The notes: generated by a model from the sequence alone, not told the origin. 10,753 bases of DNA from an uncultured Actinomyces sp. (GCA_915063485.1 CAJZDJ010000070.1:1-10753); one strand, 5' to 3'. Counted from the first letter of the stretch, positions 1 through 7,339 are shown. A program made the numbers and translations.

Positions 1-2121
1 ATCACCGCCTATGGTGAGCGTCTGGCTGATGACCTGGACACTGTGGACTGGCCTGACAAGGTGCGCTCCATGCAGCGCAACTGGATTGGTCGCTCTGAGG
101 GCGCCCAGGTTGATTTTGCGGTTAGCGGCCAGGGCGTGGACGGTGGCCAGATCACCGTGTTCACTACCCGCCCTGACACTCTCTTTGGTGCCACCTTCAC
201 GGTTGTGGCCCCTGAGCACCCGCTTTTGGGTGGCACTTACCCTGCTGCTCCCGACGACGCCGCCGCACTTAAGGTCCCCTCGGTTTGGCCTGAGGGTACT
301 CGCGAGGAGTGGAAGGGTGGCTACGCCACCCCGGTTGAGGCTGTAGCCGCCTACCGCGCCCAGGCTGCGCGCGCTTCTGACGCTGACCGTACTGATGCAG
401 ACCGTGAAAAGACTGGTGTGTTTACTGGCCTGTGGGCTACTAACCCGGTTAACGGTAAGCAGCTGCCGCTGTTCATTGCCGACTATGTGCTGATGGGTTA
501 CGGTACCGGCGCGATTATGGCTGTGCCCGCCCATGATCAGCGTGACTGGGAGTTTGCTCGCGCCTTCAACCTGGACATTGTCCAGACCATCGGCCCGGCT
601 GAGGACCCGCGCGGCATTGACCTGAGCGAAAAGGCTTACGTGGGCGACGGCGTCGCTGTTGACTCAGCTAACGCTGAGGTGAGCCTGGACGGTCTGGGTA
701 AGGACGCAGCTAAGACCAAGATGATCGCCTGGCTGGAGGAGAAGGGTTACGGACGCGGCACTATCACCTACCGCCTGCGTGACTGGCTGTTCTCTCGCCA
801 GCGCTACTGGGGTGAGCCCTTCCCGATCGTGTGGGATGAGGAAGGCGGCGTGCACGCCCTGCCTGAGTCGATGCTGCCGATTGAACTGCCTGAAGTTACC
901 GACTACTCCCCCACCACCTACGACCCTGAGGACGCTTCCTCCTCACCTGAGCCGCCGCTGGGCCGCGCCCGCGAATGGGTTGAGGTTGAGCTTGACCTGG
1001 GTGACGGCCCGCGCGTCTACTACCGTGAAACCAACACCATGCCCCAGTGGGCCGGTTCTTGCTGGTACGAAATGCGTTACGTTGACCCGGACAACTCTCA
1101 GGCTCTAATTGACCCGGCTAACGAGGCTTACTGGATGGGTCCGCGCCCTGAAGCTGGTAACACTTCGGGTGGTACCGACCTCTACATCGGCGGCGTGGAG
1201 CACGCAGTGCTGCACCTGCTGTACTCGCGTTTCTGGCACAAGGTGCTGTTTGACCTGGGCTTTGTCTCTTCTTCTGAGCCTTACCACAAGCTGTTCAACC
1301 AGGGTTATGTGCAGGCCTACGCCTACAAGGAGAAGCGCGGCCAGTATGTGCCCGCAGATGAGGTTGAGGAGGAAGAGGAAGGCAACTTCACCTGGCACGG
1401 TGAGCCCGTTAAGCGTGAATACGGCAAGATGGGTAAGAGCCTGAAGAACATCGTCACTCCTGACGACATGTATGAGGCTTACGGCGCCGACACCTTCCGT
1501 GTTTACGAGATGAGCATGGCTCCCTTGGACATGGACCGCCCCTGGGAAACCCGCGCGGTGGTTGGTTCGCAGCGTTTCTTGCAGCGCTTGTGGCGTAACG
1601 CCATTGATGAGGTCACCGGCGAGCTAGTGATCAGCGAAGATGAGCCTGACTTGGCCACCAAGAAGCTGGTTGCGCGCACTATTGATGGGGTAACTGAGGA
1701 TTACGCCAACATGCGCCTGAACACTGCTATCGCCAAGCTGATTGTGCTCAACAACCACCTGACCTCCATTAAGGCAGTGCCGCGTGAAGCTATCGAAGCC
1801 CTGGTTTTGATGGTTTCCCCGGTGGCTCCCCACATTGCTGAGGAGCTGTGGAAGCGCCTGGGTCACGAGAACTCTTTGGCCCGCGAACCCTTCCCCACTG
1901 TTTCCGACGCCGCACTGCTTAAGGCTGACGCGGTCACCTGCGTAATTCAGGTGGCTGGCAAGGTACGCGACAAGCTTGAGGTTGACCCTGACATTGACCC
2001 GGCTGAGCTTGAGCGCCTGGCCCTACAGGCTCCTGGCGTTAAGCGCACCCTGGGTGACAGCGAAATTCGCAAGGTGATCGTGCGCGCCCCCAAACTGGTC
2101 AGCATTGTCCCAGCCAAGTAA
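1..2121 (+). CDS. leuS: Leucyl-tRNA synthetase, C-terminal part (5' end outside window)
   Basis: Class I aminoacyl-tRNA synthetase that charges tRNA-Leu in the cytoplasm. The frame is open from base 1; the first in-frame ATG (43) is internal, since the residues before it match the family. 706 codons are visible, so roughly a quarter of a normal ~950-residue actinobacterial LeuS is missing, including the HIGH motif. Visible landmarks, numbered from the first visible codon: the editing (CP1) domain with TTRPDTLFG (55-63) and GYGTGAIMAVPAHDQRD (166-182), whose Asp is the family's editing residue; then RQRYWGEPFPI; then the KMSKS loop as KMGKS (476-480, bases 1426-1440). The anticodon-binding and C-terminal domains follow, ending in the VIQVAGKVRDK-type region. 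An acidic run (EVEEEEEG) precedes the KMGKS loop. Editing and catalytic motifs look intact. The stop is TAA at 2119-2121; a hairpin terminator lies about 120 bp downstream. Confidence 0.97.
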   Translation: MTAYGERLADDLDTVDWPDKVRSMQRNWIGRSEGAQVDFAVSGQGVDGGQITVFTTRPDTLFGATFTVVAPEHPLLGGTYPAAPDDAAALKVPSVWPEGTREEWKGGYATPVEAVAAYRAQAARASDADRTDADREKTGVFTGLWATNPVNGKQLPLFIADYVLMGYGTGAIMAVPAHDQRDWEFARAFNLDIVQTIGPAEDPRGIDLSEKAYVGDGVAVDSANAEVSLDGLGKDAAKTKMIAWLEEKGYGRGTITYRLRDWLFSRQRYWGEPFPIVWDEEGGVHALPESMLPIELPEVTDYSPTTYDPEDASSSPEPPLGRAREWVEVELDLGDGPRVYYRETNTMPQWAGSCWYEMRYVDPDNSQALIDPANEAYWMGPRPEAGNTSGGTDLYIGGVEHAVLHLLYSRFWHKVLFDLGFVSSSEPYHKLFNQGYVQAYAYKEKRGQYVPADEVEEEEEGNFTWHGEPVKREYGKMGKSLKNIVTPDDMYEAYGADTFRVYEMSMAPLDMDRPWETRAVVGSQRFLQRLWRNAIDEVTGELVISEDEPDLATKKLVARTIDGVTEDYANMRLNTAIAKLIVLNNHLTSIKAVPREAIEALVLMVSPVAPHIAEELWKRLGHENSLAREPFPTVSDAALLKADAVTCVIQVAGKVRDKLEVDPDIDPAELERLALQAPGVKRTLGDSEIRKVIVRAPKLVSIVPAK

Positions 2122-2124
2122 GCA

Positions 2125-2175
2125 GCTTTGGCTAACTCAGGCGCTTTGGCCGGCTAACCGCTTTGGCTGGCTAAG
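2125..2175. repeat. Three degenerate copies of gctttggc(tgg)ctaa
   Basis: Immediately after leuS, similar words recur: gctttggctaac at 2125-2136, gctttggccggctaac at 2143-2158, and gctttggctggctaag at 2160-2175. The last two lie 17 bp apart and differ at two positions. This is probably slippage-derived sequence in the leuS 3' untranslated region; no function can be assigned. Confidence 0.6.
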
Positions 2176-2239
2176 CGCTTGAGCTGGGCGGCGCGTGGTT
2201 AACGCCCCGCCCACGCAGGCCAGCTAGTAGCTAAACATG

Positions 2240-2273
2240 GTGGCCCCGGCTAACAGCCGGGGCCACTTGTTTT
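2240..2273 (+). terminator. Rho-independent terminator of leuS
   Basis: There is a perfect 12-bp stem: gtggccccggct (2240-2251) pairs with agccggggccac (2255-2266) around a 3-nt loop (aac). A T-rich run, ttgtttt (2267-2273), follows. The T tract is on the plus strand after the stem, so it fits termination of leuS transcripts about 120 nt past the stop codon. The strong GC stem and tight loop make this the clearest terminator in the window. Confidence 0.88.
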
Positions 2274-2308
2274 GGTATTGGCGCCGCTTTGGCGCGGTTT
2301 GGGTCAGT

Positions 2309-2417
2309 GCTGGTTTTGTCCGCTCTGGGCCAGCTTCATGCGCCCGCCTGGGCCAGCTTCGCGCGCCGGGGCTGGTTTTGTCCGCTCTGGGCCAGCTTCA
2401 CGCGCCCGCCTGGGCCA
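2309..2417. repeat. Tandem 62-bp-period duplication with CTGGGCCAG words
   Basis: A 47-bp segment at 2309-2355 recurs at 2371-2417 with one mismatch (t2339 versus c2401), a period of 62 bp. Each copy starts with gctggttttgtccgctctgg and contains gctgg and ccagc as inverted arms around a 16-nt loop. The imperfect palindrome CTGGGCCAG occurs at 2325-2333, 2348-2356, 2387-2395, and again at 2434-2442 just beyond the duplication; a copy with one mismatch lies at 2410-2418. It is not a CRISPR: there are only two units and no unique spacers. It could be a recent slippage duplication, a GC-rich intergenic repeat family, or a cluster of protein-binding sites. Confidence 0.8.
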
Positions 2418-2449
2418 AGCCCCTGGGGCCGGCCTGGGCCAGCGCGGTT

Positions 2450-3040
2450 TTAGGCGTCGCAGGCAGGGGCGATGTCTTGGCGTTGGCGCCATTCGCTTTC
2501 CAAGATGCCCATCAGGATTCGGTCAAAGTAGCGTCCCATGTGGTAAACCACTTCACGGCGGCGGCCTTCAGCGACAAAACCTACAGATTCATATAGACCA
2601 ATGGCGCGCTGGTTATAGTCATAGACTTCCAGCTCAACCTTGTGTGCGTTGTACTCTTCAAAAGCTAGACGCAATGCGATTAGCAAAGCCTCGCGGCCAT
2701 AGCCACGGTTTTGGTGGCCAGGGGCGATAGTTATTCCTAACGTAGCGCAGCGCACGGGAGATTTAATTCCATAGATGGAGATAGTGCCTACCACCTGGCC
2801 ATCTAGGGTTTCAATGGTGCAGGTAAAACCGCTGGCGGGGTCTTCAACCCGCCACATTTTAAATAGGTTTTCTAGTTGGTCTGCGTTGAAAGGCATAAAC
2901 AGATCGTTTTGCCCAACGCTCACCTCGGCGTCGTTATTCCAGGCGCCGTAAATATCCCAGTCAGAATCTTTAACGGGGCGCAGGCGAACCTTAGCCCCTT
3001 CAAGCATGGCTTGGCGCCAGCGGAGCAGGTTCTTGTACAT
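2450..3040 (-). CDS. GNAT-family N-acetyltransferase, RimJ/RimL-like
   Basis: A 196-residue acetyltransferase that would transfer acetyl from acetyl-CoA to an amine; the substrate (protein N-terminus, antibiotic or small metabolite) cannot be told from sequence. The GNAT core is clear: the N-terminal beta strand VRLRPVKDSDWDIYGAWNND (18-37), motif A with the acetyl-CoA loop LGITIAPGHQNRGYGREAL (101-119, the Q-x-x-G-x-G pattern), and motif B around YNQRAIGLYESVGFVAEGRR (142-161), with the usual Asn and Tyr. The RimJ/L-like layout and the ELEVYDYNQRAIGLYESVGF signature fit protein- or small-molecule-acetylating members. The start is uncertain: ATG at 3038-3040 or an internal ATG at 3005-3007 (MLEGAKVRLRP), which is a common family start. 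Neither has a good Shine-Dalgarno. The gene is a single cistron, divergent from dusB. Confidence 0.88.
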   Translation of the reverse strand: MYKNLLRWRQAMLEGAKVRLRPVKDSDWDIYGAWNNDAEVSVGQNDLFMPFNADQLENLFKMWRVEDPASGFTCTIETLDGQVVGTISIYGIKSPVRCATLGITIAPGHQNRGYGREALLIALRLAFEEYNAHKVELEVYDYNQRAIGLYESVGFVAEGRRREVVYHMGRYFDRILMGILESEWRQRQDIAPACDA

Positions 3041-3055
3041 ACTCTAAGTGTACAA
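3033..3055. promoter_or_regulatory. Inverted repeat TTGTACA-N9-TGTACAA at the GNAT start
   Basis: ttgtaca (3033-3039) and tgtacaa (3049-3055) are perfect 7-bp inverted arms separated by 9 nt. They straddle the upstream GNAT start codon (3038-3040). On the minus strand the outer arm contains tacact, a -10-like hexamer ending 6 nt before the ATG, so a leaderless start is conceivable. No well-spaced -35 was found. An operator role is inference. Confidence 0.3.
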
Positions 3056-3171
3056 AGACTGCGACAATAATTTGTCAGACATTTTTCTATAGGGGGATAT
3101 GTGCATTATGTTTGCCAAGTCGTGGCGGTAACAGTCAAAGACCACGTGGGCATACCTATGCGAATGTATGT

Positions 3172-3176
3172 AAGGA
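3172..3176 (+). promoter_or_regulatory. Shine-Dalgarno fixing the GTG start of dusB
   Basis: AAGGA at 3172-3176 lies 7 nt before GTG at 3184-3186. It is the only ribosome-binding match near the beginning of this frame, so it supports the GTG over later in-frame starts. Between this site and the GNAT start (3041-3171) I see the palindrome CCACGTGG (3142-3149) and GCATA-CC-TATGC (3150-3161), but no convincing -35/-10 pair. Confidence 0.7.
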
Positions 3177-3183
3177 TTGAGGC

Positions 3184-4470
3184 GTGAGCCTGCCCCAAAA
3201 TTTATCTGCCACCCCAAGCAGCCCCTCTGAAACACCAAGCCACCAGGCGCAAGTCAAAATCGGCCCCCATACACTGGCCACCCCGGTGGAGTTAGCGCCG
3301 ATGGCGGGGGTTACTAACGCTTCTTTTAGGCGTCTTTGCCGTGAATTTGCTGAGTCGGCCCTGCCTGAGCAGCTGCGCCCAGCCTCCAGTGGCCAGATCC
3401 CCTATGAGGGCGGCTTACTAGCCCCGGCGGGCTTGTTTGTTACCGAAATGGTTACCACCCGCGCCCTGGTGGAGCGCAACCCTAAAACTTTGCAGATGGT
3501 GCGCACTGACCCCACTGAGCGCCTGCGTTCAATCCAGCTTTACGGGGTTGACCCTAATGTAACCGCCCAGGCGGTAGAAATTTTGGTGCGTGAAAACCTG
3601 GCCGATCATATTGATTTGAACTTTGGTTGCCCCGTACCCAAGGTGACGCGTAAAGGTGGCGGTTCAGCTCTGCCTTGGAAGCGTGACTTGTTTAAAGCCC
3701 TGGTTAATGCGGCAGTGCAGGCAGCCAAGGCCGCTAGCGAGAGCCGCGACTTTGAGGTGCCGGTGACCATCAAAATGCGTATCGGCATTGATGATGACCA
3801 CATCACCTATCTAGACAGTGCCCGGGAGGCTGAGGATGCGGGTGTAAGCGCCATTGCCCTACATGCACGCACCGCCCAGCAGCACTATTCTGGCAGCGCC
3901 CAGTGGGATTACATTGGCACCCTTAAGCAGGCGGTTGCCGTGCCCGTGCTGGGTAATGGGGATATTTGGGTTGGTGACGACGCCGTCAACATGCTGGCTG
4001 CTACCGGCGCCGACGGCGTCGTGGTGGGCCGGGGCTGTCAGGGGCGCCCCTGGCTGTTTGCTGACCTAGTACATGCTTTGCATGGCTACCCGCAACGCAC
4101 CCACCCGGATTTAGCGGCGGTGCTTGAGGTGATCCGCCGCCACGCAGATCTGCTTAGCGACGAGATTGGCCCAGACCGCGCCATTCGGGACCTGCGTAAA
4201 CACATTGGCTGGTATTTGAAAGGTTACAGCGTGGGCGGCGAGGCCCGTAACGCCCTGATGCGGGTGAGCACCCGTGAAGAATTAGACCAGCGCCTGTCTG
4301 ACCTAGATGCTTCAGCCCCCTACCCCGGCGACGCCGCTGAGCGCCCCCGGGGCCGGGCTGGTCACGCTAAACGCCCGCATCTGCCTGATGGCTGGCTGGA
4401 CTCGCCTTACTTAACTGAAGCCCAAGCCCGCCAGCTGCATCTGGCAGAAAGCGACGTTTCCGGCGGCTAA
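3184..4470 (+). CDS. dusB: tRNA-dihydrouridine synthase (DusB/Nifr3 family)
   Basis: FMN-dependent enzyme that reduces specific uridines in tRNA D-loops to dihydrouridine using NADPH. In 428 residues the TIM-barrel motifs run in order: APMAGVTNASFRRLC (38-52), FMN contact; NFGCPVPKVTRKGGGSAL (146-163), with catalytic Cys149; VTIKMRIGIDD (194-204); LHARTAQQHYSG (226-237); VLGNGDIW (255-262); and VVVGRGCQGRPWLF (279-292), phosphate binding. The C-terminal helical tRNA-binding domain contains IRDLRKHIGWYLKGY. NFGCPVPKV is the form usual in Actinobacteria. Compared with E. coli DusB there is a Ser/Pro-rich leader of about 25 residues and an insertion around residues 57-81 (ALPEQLRPASSGQIPYEGG) before FVTEMVTTRA. 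GTG start with a good Shine-Dalgarno. Its TAA (4468-4470) overlaps the TAG of the opposing membrane-protein gene. Confidence 0.94.
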   Translation: MSLPQNLSATPSSPSETPSHQAQVKIGPHTLATPVELAPMAGVTNASFRRLCREFAESALPEQLRPASSGQIPYEGGLLAPAGLFVTEMVTTRALVERNPKTLQMVRTDPTERLRSIQLYGVDPNVTAQAVEILVRENLADHIDLNFGCPVPKVTRKGGGSALPWKRDLFKALVNAAVQAAKAASESRDFEVPVTIKMRIGIDDDHITYLDSAREAEDAGVSAIALHARTAQQHYSGSAQWDYIGTLKQAVAVPVLGNGDIWVGDDAVNMLAATGADGVVVGRGCQGRPWLFADLVHALHGYPQRTHPDLAAVLEVIRRHADLLSDEIGPDRAIRDLRKHIGWYLKGYSVGGEARNALMRVSTREELDQRLSDLDASAPYPGDAAERPRGRAGHAKRPHLPDGWLDSPYLTEAQARQLHLAESDVSGG

Positions 4471-5939
4471 GCGCCAGCCGCGTCGACGCCGTCGGCACCC
4501 CTATTGCTAGCGCCGCCATTTTCAGCGCGGTGGGAGCCCCGATGGGAGCTGCCGTCGGCAATGCCAGCTTTATCAGCGGTGCGCACGCTCAAGAACGCCG
4601 CGATGAACGTAGTCGCCGGGATAGCCAGCACCAAACCGATAGAGGAAACCAGCGTACGCACTACCTCCTCAGCGATTTCCCCACTCAAAATGGTGGCCCA
4701 AACTGAGCGGTCAATCAGGGCCGCCACCATAATCAGCGGCAGGGCGCTACCGGCGTAGGCGAAAGCCAGGGTGTAGACGGTGGAGGCAATATGGTCGCGG
4801 CCAATACGCATCGCCACCCGCGCTAGTTTCCAGGTGCCCATAGTGGGGTTAGCGCCGTGCAGCTCCCACACCGCTGAGGCTTGGGTGATGGTTACATCGT
4901 TAAGCACACCCAAACCAGCCAGCACCATGCCACACACCAGCAGCGCCGACATGTTGAGCCCCGGCACAGAGGTGGTCAGCGCAATGGCGTCCTCACTACT
5001 AGCCCCGTTTAGGTGGGCGTAGATGGCGCTCAGCTGAGCCAAAAATACCGTCACCACCAGCCCGGCCACGGTTCCCAGCAGCGCGGTGGTGGTACGCACA
5101 CTAACCCCGTGGGCCAGGTAGAGGGCCAAAATCAGCATGGCTAGCGCACAAACACACACCACCACTACCGGGTTGGTGCCCGCCAGCAGGGCCGGGATCA
5201 TTACCCCCACCAGCACCGCCAGCGCCGCAGCCAGGCCCAGAATGGAAAGCACACCTTTACGCCCGGCTACGGCCACCACAACCACCAGGTATACCAGGGC
5301 TAGGATCCCCACCGGTTGGGCGCGTTCAAAATCAATAAAAATGAACGGCGTGCCAGCGCTGATAGCAGCCGGAGTGTACATGGCGTTTACCTGGTCGCCC
5401 ACAGAAACAAACTTGCGTGACTCGGTAGGCACGTGGATTGGCACCACCAAGCCCTTGCCCTTGCCTTTGATGACTTTGGCGCACACGGCGTCTTTCAGCA
5501 GGCTACTGTCCGCGCTGGAAGTGGCCCCGCTAGTGCCTGCGTTAGTCCCGGCCCCATCAGTGCCGACGCCGCCCGAGCCGTTAGAGCCAGAGCTAGCCCT
5601 GGCGCCGTCGGAGCCACTAGAGCCAGAGCTGGTCCCGGCGCCGTCGGCCCCACTAGAGCCAGCGGAACCAGTAGTGCCGTAACCGCTTTGCATACCCCCA
5701 AAAACACCCTGGCAGCCGGTCACATCCAAACTAGTGACTTCCAGGCGCGCCAAAGAAGAGCCCTGAGACAAAAACGCCCGCGAACCCATCTTGGTGTTTG
5801 TGCTTGGGTAGATAGCCACCAGGCCAATCAAGGCCACCAACACCAGTGGAACAACAATTGCTGCTAATAGCACACGCACCCGTTTAGCCTGTTGGGGGGC
5901 TAGTTCGGGTGCGTGGCCATGCCCGTGAGCATGAGACAT
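4467..5939 (-). CDS. YibE/F-family multi-pass membrane protein with His-rich N-terminus
   Basis: A 490-residue integral membrane protein resembling the YibE/F family, whose biochemical role is not firmly established. Layout: His-rich start MSHAHGHGHAPE (four His in 9 residues); a transmembrane segment at about 23-44; an extracytoplasmic region (45-208) with C76 and C153; then about seven helices (roughly 209-226, 231-251, 256-275, 284-305, 331-349, 387-408, 430-450); and a polar Gly/Ser/Arg tail (455-490). The core LGVLNDVTITQASAVWEL...NPTMGTWKLARVAMRIGRDHI and the AYAGSALPL stretch are typical of the family. Residues about 86-146 are a Gly/Ser/Ala/Asp low-complexity insert with a 12-residue period. 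Its ATG (5937-5939) directly abuts the glyS stop codon (TAA, 5940-5942) with no spacer and no strong Shine-Dalgarno, implying an operon with translational coupling. The His-rich start suggests metal binding, but that is inference. Confidence 0.86.
   Translation of the reverse strand: MSHAHGHGHAPELAPQQAKRVRVLLAAIVVPLVLVALIGLVAIYPSTNTKMGSRAFLSQGSSLARLEVTSLDVTGCQGVFGGMQSGYGTTGSAGSSGADGAGTSSGSSGSDGARASSGSNGSGGVGTDGAGTNAGTSGATSSADSSLLKDAVCAKVIKGKGKGLVVPIHVPTESRKFVSVGDQVNAMYTPAAISAGTPFIFIDFERAQPVGILALVYLVVVVAVAGRKGVLSILGLAAALAVLVGVMIPALLAGTNPVVVVCVCALAMLILALYLAHGVSVRTTTALLGTVAGLVVTVFLAQLSAIYAHLNGASSEDAIALTTSVPGLNMSALLVCGMVLAGLGVLNDVTITQASAVWELHGANPTMGTWKLARVAMRIGRDHIASTVYTLAFAYAGSALPLIMVAALIDRSVWATILSGEIAEEVVRTLVSSIGLVLAIPATTFIAAFLSVRTADKAGIADGSSHRGSHRAENGGASNRGADGVDAAGA
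5582..5662 (-). repeat. 36-bp tandem repeats encoding a Gly/Ser linker in the YibE/F protein
   Basis: tagagccag recurs at 5582, 5618 and 5654, exactly 36 bp (12 codons) apart. The 30-bp units 5582-5611 and 5618-5647 differ at about three positions, and the third copy degenerates. More diverged copies extend towards about 5545. On the coding strand this yields repeating segments such as GSSGADGAGTSS and GSSGSDGARASS. Copies stay in frame, as expected for a length-variable linker arising by slippage. Confidence 0.75.
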
Positions 5940-7334
5940 TTAGCAGCCTACAAGACGCTCAGCTAGGTAACGCTGCACCTGGTCGAGCGCGATACGCTCT
6001 TGAACCATTGTGTCGCGTTCACGGATGGTGACGGCGCCATCTTCCAGAGAGTCAAAGTCGTAGGTGATGCAGAAGGGGGTACCGATCTCGTCCTGGCGGC
6101 GGTAGCGGCGACCCACCGCACCGGCGGCGTCGTACTCCACGTTCCAGAACTGACGCAGCTGGTCAGCTAGCTCAGAGGCGGGGCCGGTCAGCTCAGGCTT
6201 GCGAGACAGCGGCAGCACAGCGGCCTTAACCGGGCTCAGGCGCGGGTCAAGCTTGAGCACTACGCGCTTGTCTACCCCACCCTTGGTGTTGGGGGCCTCA
6301 TCCTCGGTGTAAGCATCCACCAGGAAGGCCATCAGCGAGCGGGTCAGGCCGGCGGAGGGCTCAATTACGTAAGGCACCCAGCGCTCGTTCTTGGTCTGGT
6401 CAAAGTAGCTTAAGTCCTTGCCGGAGTGCTCGGCGTGGGTCTTGAGGTCAAAGTCGGTGCGGTTGGCGATACCCTCCAGCTCGCCCCAGTCGCTGCCCTG
6501 GAAACCGAAACGGTATTCGATGTCCACGGTGCGCTTGGAGTAGTGGGAGAGCTTCTCCTTGGGGTGCTCGTAGAAACGCAGGTTTTCGGGGTCAATACCC
6601 AGCCCCACGTACCAGGCCTTGCGGTAGTCGATCCAGTACTGGTGCCATTCTTCGTCCGTGCCCGGCTCCACGAAGAACTCCAGCTCCATCTGCTCAAATT
6701 CGCGGGTGCGGAAGATGAAGTTACCGGGGGTGATTTCGTTACGGAAGGACTTACCTACCTGGCCAATACCAAACGGCGGCTTCTTACGCGCGGCGCTCAT
6801 GACGTTGGCGAAGTTGACGAAAATGCCCTGCGCGGTTTCAGGACGCAGGTAGTGCAGGCCGGCTTCATCATCTACCGGGCCCAGGAAGGTCTTAAGTAGC
6901 CCGGAGAAAGCCTTGGGCTCAGTGAACTGGCCGCGAGTGCCACAGTTGGGGCATACCAGCTCGCTTAGCGGCACCTCGTCGGGGTTTTCCACGCCGTGCT
7001 TGGCGGCGTAGGCCTCCTGCAGGGTGTCTTCACGCAGACGCTTGTGGCAGGAGGTGCATTCGATTAGCGGGTCAGTGAAGGCCTTGACGTGACCGGAGGC
7101 CACCCACACCTCGCGCGGCAGGATCACGGAGGAGTCTAGCCCCACCACGTCGGCGCGGCTGCGCACCATGTACTGCCACCATTGGCGCTTGATGTTTTCT
7201 TTCAGCTCCACGCCGAGCGGGCCGTAATCCCAAGCTGAGCGGGTACCGCCGTAGATCTCTCCACAGGGGAATACGAATCCGCGTCGCTTAGCTAGGTTGA
7301 TTACGTTATCTAGACGCGAGGGGGTTGAAGCCAC
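5940..7334 (-). CDS. glyS: Glycyl-tRNA synthetase (single-chain alpha2 type)
   Basis: Class II synthetase that charges tRNA-Gly. It is 464 residues long, the usual size for the homodimeric form. Seen: N-terminal [17 protein letters not shown] and [17 protein letters not shown] (motif 1 region); [18 protein letters not shown]; a zinc-ribbon-like CxxC...CxxC (C93, C96, C128, C131); [13 protein letters not shown] (163-175); motif 2 [28 protein letters not shown] (194-221); motif 3 [16 protein letters not shown]; and a C-terminal anticodon-binding domain starting near [16 protein letters not shown]. The start is GTG at 7332-7334 (cac on the plus strand), chosen because AAGGAG (7340-7345) sits 5 nt upstream and the N-terminus matches the family. 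It is the first gene of a leftward operon with the YibE/F gene and is divergent from the zinc operon. Confidence 0.97.
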   Translation of the reverse strand: MASTPSRLDNVINLAKRRGFVFPCGEIYGGTRSAWDYGPLGVELKENIKRQWWQYMVRSRADVVGLDSSVILPREVWVASGHVKAFTDPLIECTSCHKRLREDTLQEAYAAKHGVENPDEVPLSELVCPNCGTRGQFTEPKAFSGLLKTFLGPVDDEAGLHYLRPETAQGIFVNFANVMSAARKKPPFGIGQVGKSFRNEITPGNFIFRTREFEQMELEFFVEPGTDEEWHQYWIDYRKAWYVGLGIDPENLRFYEHPKEKLSHYSKRTVDIEYRFGFQGSDWGELEGIANRTDFDLKTHAEHSGKDLSYFDQTKNERWVPYVIEPSAGLTRSLMAFLVDAYTEDEAPNTKGGVDKRVVLKLDPRLSPVKAAVLPLSRKPELTGPASELADQLRQFWNVEYDAAGAVGRRYRRQDEIGTPFCITYDFDSLEDGAVTIRERDTMVQERIALDQVQRYLAERLVGC

Positions 7335-7339
7335 GAGTT

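Larger units (their letters stand above)
2122..2449. other. 328-bp intergenic region with terminator and GC-rich repeats, no gene seen
   Basis: The gap lies between the leuS stop and the stop codon of the leftward GNAT gene. It holds three parts: short degenerate repeats of gctttggctggctaa (2125-2175), a strong hairpin terminator (2240-2273), and a GC-rich block with a tandem duplication (2309-2417). Open frames crossing it on either strand owe their composition to the repeats, have no plausible ribosome-binding site, and run into the GNAT gene, so I do not call them. No tRNA-like fold or small-RNA promoter is evident. Confidence 0.8.

Noticed and set aside
1426..1440. KMGKS instead of KMSKS in LeuS as a possible defect
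   Set aside because: The Ser-to-Gly change at the middle position is a tolerated variant of this loop and both lysines are present; the rest of the protein is intact.
2309..2417. Possible CRISPR array
   Set aside because: Only two long units with a 15-bp interval and internal palindromes; no set of unique, similar-length spacers and no cas gene nearby.
2237..2730. Two plus-strand open frames rich in Pro/Gly/Ala/Arg across the repeat block
   Set aside because: They are made by the GC-rich tandem repeat, run antisense into the well-supported GNAT gene, lack ribosome-binding sites, and one begins inside the leuS terminator hairpin.
3072..3101. Possible dusB promoter TTGTCA (3072-3077) with GATATG (3096-3101)
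   Set aside because: The -10 matches poorly (3 of 6), and other equally weak combinations exist in the same region, so I could not choose one.
5137..5867. Plus-strand open frames opposite the YibE/F gene (5137-5682, 5433-5867)
   Set aside because: They are antisense to a gene with clear membrane segments and family motifs, and their Pro/Glu/Ala-rich repeats are the reverse reading of the Gly/Ser linker.
6426..6899. Plus-strand open frame of 157 codons opposite glyS
   Set aside because: It lies fully within the catalytic core of glyS on the other strand and resembles nothing I know; it is a by-product of high GC content.
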